DNA from: Candidatus Methylomirabilota bacterium
Lineage (GTDB): Bacteria; Methylomirabilota; Methylomirabilia; Methylomirabilales; 2-02-FULL-66-22
Direction: 5' to 3'
Length of the DNA: 22,987 nucleotides
NCBI GenBank assembly: GCA_016209725.1
Contig: JACQVO010000099.1
Location: forward strand, 1 to 22,987
Under the pieces are notes generated by a model. That model was not told the DNA's origin. It ran no database searches and saw nothing but the letters and a program-made list of their open reading frames with translations. Position numbers and translations under genes: made by a program. Shown here one piece after another: positions 14,181 to 20,701 of this stretch. Positions within the stretch are counted from its first letter, which is position 1. Each line of letters starts with the position of its first letter.

Positions 14181-15320
14181 TCATTGGCATCCTCCGAACC
14201 GAAGGGCACATTGGCCTTTGTCGCGGTCACTATACCTCGGATGGGACATCTGTCCAATCTCAGAAGCCGGTGGCGAAGTGCCGACACACGGCATGCTCTT
14301 GGGCGAGGGTTCGACCCGAGGTAGAGCCATTTGTTCTCCGTCCGCCTCGTGGATTGTGGCGGGCGGGTCGAACTCGGGCCGGTCGGGGAATCCGTATTGC
14401 TGCTTCAGTTCGGCGACCAGGCCGAAGATTCGATCCTTGTAGGCGCGGTCCAGGAAGGCGGAGCGGGTGAAGCGCGTGGCGTAGCGCTTTCGGAGATGCG
14501 GGAAGTGTTGCTCCAGGAACGGGAAGAAGGCGTGCTGGGCCGATGGCTTCAGGAACAGGACGTTGGCGAAGACGTGGGTGGCATCGTGGTCCCGGGCGGC
14601 GGCGATCACGGATTCCAGGTTGGCCCGCGTGTCGGTGATGTCCGGCATGATGGGGGCGATGTTGACCCCGGCGACGATCCCCGCCTGCCGCAGGGCCCGC
14701 AACGCCTTCAATCGAAGGTCCGGCGTGGGGGCGCGAAACTCCAGGATGCGGGCCAGCCGCCGGTCCAGCGTGGTCACGGTCAGGTTGACCTGCACGCTGC
14801 TTCTGGCCGCGATCCGGCGGAGGAGGTCAATGTCCCGGGTGACAAGGTCGCTCTTGGTGGTGATGGAGAGGCGGAGGTCGGGGGCCAGGGCCATGACCGC
14901 CAGCAAGCTCCGGGTCGCGCCATAGCGCCGCTCCGCTGGCTGGTAGGGGTCGGTGGCGGTCCCGAGGGCGATGCTTTGGCCGGTGAGGCGCTCGGGCGTC
15001 AGCTCGCGCATCAGGATCCGGGCCGCGTCCCGCTTGACGTAGATCTTCTCCTCGAAGTCCTCCCAGCGGTTCAATCCCATGAACTCGTGGGTGTAGCGGG
15101 CGTAGCAGTAGCGGCAGCCGAACTCGCACCCGCGGTAGGGGTTGATGGTCCAGGTGAAGGGCATGCGCGGGCTCATGCACCGGTTCAGGACGGAGCGTAC
15201 CTCGATGCTCAGGTACTCGGCCTGGCGTTTCTCCAGCAGCCTGTCCGCCTCGCGCGCCAGACGCTCGATGCCCTTCGCGACGGTTAGAGGCTCCGTGGAT
15301 GGGAACAGCATCCTCATCAC
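14181..15320 (-). CDS. SPL-like (PA0069/Rv2578c-type) radical SAM protein
   Basis: 379-residue radical SAM enzyme of the spore-photoproduct-lyase-like group. The iron-sulfur motif is RGCEFGCRYCYARY with Cys65, Cys69 and Cys72 (CX3CX2C). It is preceded by MPFTWTINPY and followed by THEFMGLNRWEDFEEKIYVK and ALGTATDPYQPAERRYGATR, highly characteristic of the group. The barrel continues with LSITTKSDLVTRDIDLL and VAGVNIAPIMPDITDT. The tail after MALPRVE (about 340 onward) looks like drifted read-through. SPL proper reverses spore photoproduct in UV-damaged DNA; for this subgroup the substrate is unknown. Possible starts are GTG 15320, ATG 15317 and ATG 15311; AAGG sits 8 bases before the last. 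It is the third gene behind the palindrome-controlled promoter, with a 260-bp repeat-filled gap before it. Confidence 0.93.
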   Translation of the reverse strand: MMRMLFPSTEPLTVAKGIERLAREADRLLEKRQAEYLSIEVRSVLNRCMSPRMPFTWTINPYRGCEFGCRYCYARYTHEFMGLNRWEDFEEKIYVKRDAARILMRELTPERLTGQSIALGTATDPYQPAERRYGATRSLLAVMALAPDLRLSITTKSDLVTRDIDLLRRIAARSSVQVNLTVTTLDRRLARILEFRAPTPDLRLKALRALRQAGIVAGVNIAPIMPDITDTRANLESVIAAARDHDATHVFANVLFLKPSAQHAFFPFLEQHFPHLRKRYATRFTRSAFLDRAYKDRIFGLVAELKQQYGFPDRPEFDPPATIHEADGEQMALPRVEPSPKSMPCVGTSPPASEIGQMSHPRYSDRDKGQCALRFGGCQ

Positions 15321-15370
15321 CTTTCAGGATCAGCGGGAATTATCAGCAGCCAATTTCCAATGACCAAATC

Positions 15371-15590
15371 CCAATGACCAATGGCGGTACCACAATTGGC
15401 CCCAATCCGAAATTCTCAACCGCCAAGGCGCCAAGAACGCCAGCCAAAATGGCTCATTGGGGGGACACGAACGAAGCTTCTGACCGCCCCATGAGCGCAT
15501 TCTCAGGTTATTCGCTGGAGGGATCGGAACATCGCCTCCTTGGCAACCTTGGCGTCATGGCGGTTCAAGGGTTAGCCATTGGTTCATTGG
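15371..15590. repeat. Nested inverted-repeat element between the 90-residue protein and radical SAM genes
   Basis: Outer arms CCAATGACCAATGGC (15371-15385) and GCCATTGGTTCATTGG (15575-15590) are inverted copies with one gap. Inner arms 15416-15442 and about 15542-15568 are inverted copies of a different motif, built on AACCGCCA...GCGCCAAG. The whole 220 bp can form a long imperfect hairpin with two repeat families nested in the same order. Both motifs are widespread intergenic repeats. There is no gene in 15321-15583. The element may separate or attenuate expression of the radical SAM gene. Confidence 0.65.
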
Positions 15591-15856
15591 GCATTTGCCT
15601 TTTGTCCCTCCAGTTCCCGGATCCGTCCTTTCAACTGCGCGATGGCCTTCTGGTGTTCCACCAGGATGCCCATGAGGATGGCCTCCAGCGGCGTGAGGCG
15701 CGAGGCGTAGACCATGGCGGCCACGTGGTATTTGGCGGCGGCGAACAAGCCGTCGAAGGCCTCCTGGTCTTCCCGGCGCAGGGCACGGCGGAACTTGTTC
15801 CAGCTCTCGAACTCGGCTTCCAGAACCTGGCTGAAGGGTGCGACAGTTCGGCCCAT
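15584..15856 (-). CDS. 90-residue helical protein of unknown function, paired with RecA-like gene
   Basis: Start ATG 15856 with GAGG eight bases upstream: MGRTVAPFSQVLEAEFESWN, KFRRALRREDQEAFDGLFAA, AKYHVAAMVYASRLTPLEAI, LMGILVEHQKAIAQLKGRIR, ELEGQKANAQ. No transmembrane segment or zinc motif. It is predicted almost wholly helical, with an amphipathic C-terminal coil (residues ~62-85) suited to dimerisation or partner binding. I recall similar short proteins in other uncultivated GC-rich genomes, annotated only as hypothetical. It is 65 bp after the RecA-like gene, so the two are probably co-transcribed. The ending KANAQ falls within repeat-derived sequence, so the natural C-terminus may be slightly shorter. 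Confidence 0.75.
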   Translation of the reverse strand: MGRTVAPFSQVLEAEFESWNKFRRALRREDQEAFDGLFAAAKYHVAAMVYASRLTPLEAILMGILVEHQKAIAQLKGRIRELEGQKANAQ

Positions 15857-15873
15857 GATGAACCTCACAGGCA

Positions 15874-15912
15874 AATGACCAATGACCAATGACCAATTTC
15901 CAATGACCAATG
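15874..15912. repeat. Heptamer tandem repeat AATGACC
   Basis: Three AATGACC units in a row, then AATTTCC, another AATGACC and AATG. Scattered units of the same heptamer recur at 15357-15385. It lies in the 65-bp gap between the RecA-like stop and the start of the 90-residue protein. Confidence 0.85.
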
Positions 15913-15921
15913 CGCGCTGGA

Positions 15922-16695
15922 TCACCTGCCAGACCACGGATAGGCCACCGGCAGCGCCTGGTGGTGATGCCCGCGGAGCCATGGTCGGCAGTCGTCCTGC
16001 GAGATCACGAGCGGATGGGCACCCCGCCCGGGGCGGGGCTTCTCGCGGACGACCAGGATCAGGCCCTCTTGCTCGCGAAGCCGGGCAACGTTGTCGGCGG
16101 CGCGGGCCAGCATTGCCCCGAGAGGCTGCAGCCTCGGCGTCGCCGGCTCCTCGGGGTGGGTTGCCAGGATCGGCTGACCGGCCTCGGCCAGCGACCGCAT
16201 CCGCCGCGTCGTATTCTGGAACAGGCGGAACGCCTCGCGTGCGGGGACGTTCTCGTCGTGGAACAGGTGGCTCCAGCCCGAGATCACCACCAGGCCCGGG
16301 CGATAGTCGGCGATGGCCGCGGGCAGACGTTCCACGATCAGGGTCTCCAACTGGTGGCACGTGAAGGCGCGGGTGAGATAAAGGCGCCGCATGACCGCTT
16401 TGGGGGGCTGTCCGGCTTCCCTGGCGAGCGTCGAGAGAATGTAGGGGTCGAAGGCGTTGGCCCCATCCACGTACAGGACCGTGCGCCCGCTCAGGACCAC
16501 CCGGCCAGCCAGGGTCGTCCCCAGGTTCAGGACGAAGGACGGTCCGGTCAAGAGCAAGAGGCCTGCCCGAGCCTCTCCACCGGTGGTGGCGGACCCCGCC
16601 GCAGGCGCGCGTCGCCAATCCTCTTGGGCGAGGTAATTCAGGAGGGCCAGGAGGCCATCTTCCTCCCGGCGGGTGACGGCACTCACCCGGAACAT
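15922..16695 (-). CDS. RecA/RadA-fold protein lacking a Walker A motif
   Basis: 257 residues from ATG 16695 (MFRVSAVTRREEDGLLALLN); the frame is open to 16866, but the promoter geometry and content favour 16695. The core resembles Rad51/RadA-like ATPases: the beta-1/P-loop region is LLLLTGPSFVLNLGTTLAGR, with no GxxxxGKT; beta-2 is TVLYVDGANAFDPY; then LYLTRAFTCHQLETLI, close to the RadA RAFTxxHQ segment; and a Walker-B-like strand LVVISGWSHLF without the usual Asp. It may therefore bind no ATP and act structurally, comparable to degenerate RecA-like ImuA proteins; the comparison is inference. First gene of the trio with the 90-residue protein and the radical SAM enzyme. Not recognisable to a named family with certainty. 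Confidence 0.7.
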   Translation of the reverse strand: MFRVSAVTRREEDGLLALLNYLAQEDWRRAPAAGSATTGGEARAGLLLLTGPSFVLNLGTTLAGRVVLSGRTVLYVDGANAFDPYILSTLAREAGQPPKAVMRRLYLTRAFTCHQLETLIVERLPAAIADYRPGLVVISGWSHLFHDENVPAREAFRLFQNTTRRMRSLAEAGQPILATHPEEPATPRLQPLGAMLARAADNVARLREQEGLILVVREKPRPGRGAHPLVISQDDCRPWLRGHHHQALPVAYPWSGR

Positions 16696-16701
16696 GGCTG
16701 A

Positions 16702-16730
16702 GAGATACCAAACATATGTTTGGATGTCAA
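16702..16730 (-). promoter_or_regulatory. Sigma70 promoter of the RecA-like gene, leaderless
   Basis: Minus strand perfect -35 TTGACA (16730-16725), 17-bp spacer (16724-16708), -10 TATCTC (16707-16702). The expected +1, seven bases past the -10, is the A of the ATG at 16695. No Shine-Dalgarno precedes that ATG, so the transcript is probably leaderless. Confidence 0.75.
16708..16723. promoter_or_regulatory. Perfect 16-bp palindromic operator, LexA-box-like
   Basis: CCAAACATATGTTTGG is an exact palindrome occupying the -35/-10 spacer, so a bound dimer would block RNA polymerase. The core (C)AAACATATGTTT(G) differs from the Gram-positive/actinobacterial SOS box CGAACATATGTTCG by one symmetric substitution per half-site. 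LexA is the first candidate; another dimeric repressor is possible. Confidence 0.7.
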
Positions 16731-16960
16731 TAAAAATCCGCTGCCGGTCTCGAATCCTTGTACGGGGCACAGCCGCGTGATATCTTCCTCCAGATTCTGC
16801 TGCATTTTCAGGAGGTTTTCGTCTATCGCAACAGCCGGTGGAAGCCCATCCGAGGCTCCAGCACATCGCATAGGCTCGCGGAAAGTATGGCAGAGATCAG
16901 TAAATCTGCGATATGGCTGCCCTCTGCTGGAGGTGAGGAGCCCCCGTGAGGTGATCAGAC

Positions 16961-17137
16961 ATGAAGAATAGTAAGAGGCGATTGGACGCGGTGAAGACGA
17001 TGCGGGAAATTCGAGACCGGCTCAGCGAGCAGTTCAAGGGTATGACCTTCGAAGAACAGAAGCAGTACATCAAGGAGCGGACAAAGGCTAGGCCGAAAAC
17101 AGCCCCAACTGCAAAAACCGGAAAAGAAGCTGCCTGA
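16961..17137 (+). CDS. Small basic helical protein, antitoxin-like, function unknown
   Basis: 58 residues: MKNSKRRLDAVKTMREIRDR, LSEQFKGMTFEEQKQYIKER, TKARPKTAPTAKTGKEAA. GAGG lies nine bases before the ATG. The pattern KTMREIRDRxSExxKxMTFEEQKxYIKER is one I associate with short antitoxin-like proteins next to toxin genes in diverse bacteria, but no intact toxin follows. The next open stretch in another frame (17139-17231, with RFKIERHEVAHEIARAERRR) could be the end of a lost partner. Codon use is less GC-rich than in the downstream cluster. It is divergent from the RecA-like gene across 265 bp in which I see no other gene. Confidence 0.65.
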   Translation: MKNSKRRLDAVKTMREIRDRLSEQFKGMTFEEQKQYIKERTKARPKTAPTAKTGKEAA

Positions 17138-17225
17138 CACGGCGTGCACTGGACGGTTCAAGATTGAGCGACATGAGGTTGCTCATGAAATCGCTAGAGC
17201 TGAGCGCCGCCGCAAGACCAAGGAG

Positions 17226-17255
17226 AACGATGTGCAACCTAACGATGTGCAACCT
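17226..17255 (+). repeat. Two 15-bp tandem units at the M20 start codon
   Basis: AACGATGTGCAACCT occurs twice in direct succession (17226-17240, 17241-17255). Each unit contains GTG, so the duplication adds five codons (NDVQP-like) and a second potential start, 15 bp downstream of the first. Confidence 0.95.
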
Positions 17256-18413
17256 TTTAAGCAGCAGGTCCAGGCCGAGGTGGACCGGCTGGCGCCGGAC
17301 CTTCTGGCCACGAGCCGATTCCTGCACGCGAACCCGGAGATGGCCTACGAGGAACACCGGGCGGCCGAGCGCCTGACGGCCGTCCTGGAGCAGCACGGTT
17401 TTGCGGTCGCGCGCGGGGTGGCCGGTTTGCCCACGGCATTCACGGCGCGCGCCGGGTCGGGGAGGCCGCGGATCGCCTTCCTCGCCGAATACGATGCGCT
17501 GCCCGGCCTGGGCCACGCCTGCGGCCACAACCTGATCGGGACGGCGTCGCTGGGAGCGGCCCTGGCGGTAAAGGCTCTCCTGGACCGGGTCCCGGCAGAG
17601 ATCCTGGTGGTCGGCTGCCCGGCCGAGGAGAAGGGGGGCGGAAAGATCCCCCTGGTGGAGGCCGGGGTCTTCGCCGGAACGGACGCCGCCATGCTCGTCC
17701 ACCCCAGCAACCGGACCGAGATGGTGAAGCTGGCCCTGGGAATGCGGGAGATTCGCGTCGAATACTTCGGCAAGGCGAGCCACGCGGCCGCCACGCCGGA
17801 CCAGGGGATCAACGCCCTCGACGCCGTGGTGCTGGCTTACACCGGGATCAGCACCCTGCGGCAGCAGGTGCGCCCGGACGCCCGGATCCACGGGATCATC
17901 ACCCACGGGGGCCAGGCCCCCAACATCATCCCGGAGTACGCGGCGGCCCGCTTCTACGTCCGGGCTCTGGATCTCGAGTACCTCGAAGAGTTATCCCGCC
18001 GCGTGGTGGCGTGCTTCGAGGCGGCGGCCCAGGCGACCGGCTGCCGGCTGAAGATCACCCCCGCGGGATGCGACTATCACCCCTACAAGCCGGCCTATGG
18101 TCTGGCCGAGCTGTTTCAGCGCAATCTGGAATTCCTCGGGGAGGTCGTGGACCAGGGACCGGTGGACCGCGAGCTGGGATCCACCGACGTGGGCAACGTG
18201 AGCCAGGCGATTCCCACGATCCAGCCGATGCTCCAGATCTCACCCCGCGAGGTGACGTGCCACATGGCCGCTTTCGCGGAGGCGGCCGTCTCCGACGCGG
18301 GCCATCGGGGGATGCTGCTGGCAGCCAAGGCCATGGCGATGACCGCGGTGGATCTCGTGACGGATCCGACCAGCCTGGCGCGCGTGGCGGACGAGTTCCA
18401 CGGACGCGCTTGA
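17232..18413 (+). CDS. M20-family metallo-amidohydrolase (AbgB/aminoacylase-like)
   Basis: 393-residue zinc amidohydrolase of the M20D group, which removes acyl, peptidyl or p-aminobenzoyl groups from amino acids. Metal ligands and motifs are in place: LAEYDALPGLGHACGHNLIG (Cys97, His99), CPAEEKGGGK (Glu132, Glu133), a His in MLVHPSNRT, and the dimerisation-domain residue in FGKASHAAATP. GSTDVGNVSQAIPTIQP near the C-terminus is typical of AbgB-type members. Start GTG 17232 has AAGGAG six bases upstream. A tandem duplication of the start region leaves an alternative GTG at 17247. First large gene of the plus-strand catabolic cluster. It may release free amino acids from N-acyl or peptide conjugates. 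Confidence 0.93.
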   Translation: MQPNDVQPFKQQVQAEVDRLAPDLLATSRFLHANPEMAYEEHRAAERLTAVLEQHGFAVARGVAGLPTAFTARAGSGRPRIAFLAEYDALPGLGHACGHNLIGTASLGAALAVKALLDRVPAEILVVGCPAEEKGGGKIPLVEAGVFAGTDAAMLVHPSNRTEMVKLALGMREIRVEYFGKASHAAATPDQGINALDAVVLAYTGISTLRQQVRPDARIHGIITHGGQAPNIIPEYAAARFYVRALDLEYLEELSRRVVACFEAAAQATGCRLKITPAGCDYHPYKPAYGLAELFQRNLEFLGEVVDQGPVDRELGSTDVGNVSQAIPTIQPMLQISPREVTCHMAAFAEAAVSDAGHRGMLLAAKAMAMTAVDLVTDPTSLARVADEFHGRA

Positions 18414-18543
18414 CTGGATGGGCGGGAGAACCGATGACGGGGTCCAATAGAGCGCATGCATCGTTTTTTGATCCCTCGGCTGGCTCTCTCTCGGCTCTCG
18501 GTCACCCACCTGGGGCGGGTACCCGGCCCTCGGCGCTCAAACC

Positions 18544-19722
18544 ATGAAGGTCATCGGCCTGATGTCGGGCACGTCCGCCGACGGCGTGGATGCCGCCTTG
18601 GTGGAGATCACATCGGAAGCCGGTCGTCCCGCCCTCCGTGTCGTCGCGTGGGAGACGGTCGCCTATCCCGCCGGGTTGCGGGAGCGCATCCTGGCCGTGG
18701 CCTCGGGCGGGAGCACGGAAGTGGTCTGTCACCTGGACGCCTATCTGGGAGAGCTGTTTGCCGAGGCGGCCGCGTGGGTGGCGGAGCGGGCCGGCGTCCC
18801 GCTCCACGACGTGGACCTGATCGGCTCGCACGGCCAGACCATCCACCATCTGCCGGCGCCGAGGCAGGAGGGGAGGCACGCCGTGCGGTCCACGCTCCAG
18901 ATCGGGGAGCCGGCGGTGATCGCCGAGCGGACCGGCGTCACGACGATCGCCGACTTCCGGCCGCGCGACCTGGCGGCGGGCGGCGAGGGGGCGCCCCTCA
19001 CGCCCATCGTGCATCACGCGCTGTTCGCCCGACCGGATCGCGGGCGGATCATCTTGAACCTGGGCGGCATCGCCAACGTCACGGTCCTGCCCGCCGGAGG
19101 TGATGCCTCGGCCGTCACGGGCTTCGACACGGGGCCCGGCAACGTCCTGCTGGACGAGTTCGTTCGCGCCACGGGGGCCTCGGCCGTGGGCTACGACGAG
19201 GACGGGCGTCTGGCCGCGGCCGGGCAGGTGCATGAGGCGCTGCTGCGGGAGATCATGCAACATCCCTTCGTCCGCCGGGCGCCGCCCAAATCCACGGGAC
19301 GGGAAACGTTCGGTCCGGCTTTCGTGGAGGAGTTCCGCGCGCGTCTCCGCGCTGTAGGCGGGAACGAGCGGGACGGCGTGTCCACGCTGGCGGCCTTCAC
19401 CGTCGCAGCGGTCGTTTGGAACCTGCGGGAATTCATCTTTCCGAAGACCGAGGTGCACGAGGTGGTCGTCACGGGCGGGGGCGCGCGCAATGCGTTCCTG
19501 ATGCGTCGCCTGACCGAGTCGCTGCCGGAGTGCGCGGTCGCCTCGTCCGATGCCATGGGGTTTCCCGGACAGGCCCTGGAGGCGGTAAGCTTCGCCTGGC
19601 TGGCCTACTTGACGGCCAGGGGACAGCCGGGCAACCTACCGGCGGTCACCGGCGCGTCGGGCACACGCATCCTGGGTTGCATCGTGCCCGGAAGAGGATT
19701 CCGGGAACTCACGGAGCGATGA
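18544..19722 (+). CDS. anmK: Anhydro-N-acetylmuramic acid kinase
   Basis: 392 residues. AnmK hydrolyses the 1,6-anhydro ring of anhMurNAc and phosphorylates it with ATP to MurNAc-6-phosphate, in cytoplasmic peptidoglycan recycling. Family motifs are all present: MKVIGLMSGTSADGVDAALV at the N-terminus, GSHGQTIHH, ADFRPRDLAAGGEGAPLTP, ILNLGGIANVT, GFDTGPGNVLLDE, PPKSTGRETFG, VVTGGGARN and DAMGFPGQALEAVSFAWLA. Length is normal. ATG at 18544 follows a 130-bp gap from the M20 gene and has no clear Shine-Dalgarno. One base separates its stop from the SIS gene start, so the two are translationally linked. Confidence 0.97.
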   Translation: MKVIGLMSGTSADGVDAALVEITSEAGRPALRVVAWETVAYPAGLRERILAVASGGSTEVVCHLDAYLGELFAEAAAWVAERAGVPLHDVDLIGSHGQTIHHLPAPRQEGRHAVRSTLQIGEPAVIAERTGVTTIADFRPRDLAAGGEGAPLTPIVHHALFARPDRGRIILNLGGIANVTVLPAGGDASAVTGFDTGPGNVLLDEFVRATGASAVGYDEDGRLAAAGQVHEALLREIMQHPFVRRAPPKSTGRETFGPAFVEEFRARLRAVGGNERDGVSTLAAFTVAAVVWNLREFIFPKTEVHEVVVTGGGARNAFLMRRLTESLPECAVASSDAMGFPGQALEAVSFAWLAYLTARGQPGNLPAVTGASGTRILGCIVPGRGFRELTER

Positions 19723-19723
19723 C

Positions 19724-20458
19724 GTGGAGATGACCCCGTACTATCAGGCCGTTATGCGGCTGATCGCCGCCATCATGCGCTCGCAGGCCGAGAGCCTGGA
19801 GCGGGCGGCCCAGGCCATCTTCGAATCCCTGCGGGCCGACGGGGTGTTCCACGTTTTCGGCAGCGGGCACTCCCACGCCCTGGCTGAGGAGGCGTATCAT
19901 CGCGCGGGCGGCCTGGTACCGGTGAACGCCATCCAGGAAGTCTTCTTGACGCCGCTCACGCCCCCGTCCATGAGCGGCCAACTCGAGCGGGTCTCCGGCC
20001 TCGCCAAGATCATCCTGGATGGCCACGACCTGCGGCCGGGGGAGGTCCTGATGGTCGTCTCCAACTCCGGCATCAACGCTGTCCCCGTGGAGATGGCGCT
20101 GGAGGGCAAGTCCCGCGGCCTCACCGTCGTCGGCCTGACCTCGCTCGCCCATTCGCGCGCCGTCGCCTGCCGGCACGAGAGCGGCAAGCGGCTCTTCGAG
20201 GTCGCGGACATCGTCCTGGACAACTGCGGAGAGCCGGGGGACGCGACGGTCCGCTACGAAGGGTTGCCAGGGAAGGTGGCGCCCACGTCGCTTTTGGCCG
20301 GGAGCTACATCGTCAACTCCCTGGTCTGCCGGGTCGTGGAGCTCTTCCTGGCCAAAGGACTCACGCCGCCGGTTTACCAGAGCGCCAACGTGCCCGGCGG
20401 GGACGAGCACAACCGGAGGCTGGAGGCGAAGTACCGCGGCCGCATCCGCGGCCTCTAG
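19724..20458 (+). CDS. SIS-domain sugar-phosphate-binding protein (UPF0309-like)
   Basis: 244-residue single SIS-domain protein: HVFGSGHSHALAEEAYHRAG (about 43-62) is the phosphosugar loop, VVSNSGINAVPVEMALEGKS the second SIS signature, and TSLAHSRAV and SGKRLFEVADIVLDN follow. UPF0309-type proteins are isomerase- or lyase-like, related to MurQ and GmhA, with unproven reactions. GTG 19724 has GGAG seven bases upstream, inside the end of anmK, so coupling with AnmK is strong. By context it could process the AnmK product MurNAc-6-phosphate, the step MurQ does elsewhere. No MurQ is seen here; that role is inference. Confidence 0.88.
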   Translation: MEMTPYYQAVMRLIAAIMRSQAESLERAAQAIFESLRADGVFHVFGSGHSHALAEEAYHRAGGLVPVNAIQEVFLTPLTPPSMSGQLERVSGLAKIILDGHDLRPGEVLMVVSNSGINAVPVEMALEGKSRGLTVVGLTSLAHSRAVACRHESGKRLFEVADIVLDNCGEPGDATVRYEGLPGKVAPTSLLAGSYIVNSLVCRVVELFLAKGLTPPVYQSANVPGGDEHNRRLEAKYRGRIRGL

Positions 20459-20490
20459 TGTCCTGTCTCAGAGATCGCCTTACAGGAAAG

Positions 20491-20553
20491 CCGTTCGGGC
20501 TGAGCTTGTCGAAGCCCGGATTTCGCACCCTTCGACAAGCTCAGGGTGAACGG
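20491..20553. repeat. Interspersed inverted repeat (GAGCTTGTCGAAG type)
   Basis: Arms 20491-20514 and 20530-20553 are inverted copies matching at 21 of 24 positions, with a 15-base loop. The core CTGAGCTTGTCGAAG is a well-known dispersed repeat in many environmental and GC-rich bacterial genomes. It lies 33 bp past the SIS gene in a 243-bp gene-free gap before the CoA-transferase, where it could act as a terminator-like or mRNA-stabilising hairpin. It is followed at 20625-20685 by further low-complexity TTGCC/GGATTGCC-type repeats. Confidence 0.85.
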
Positions 20554-20701
20554 AATTGTAAAGGAACTTGAGAGACCGCACGCTAGAAACGGGAAATCAT
20601 GCAATAGGGTAACTCGGCACTCCGACAACTTGCCAACCCGGAACTCCGGATTGCCTAATTGCCAAGGTGCCTGATTGCCAGGTCGTAAGAGAGGAGAGAG
20701 C

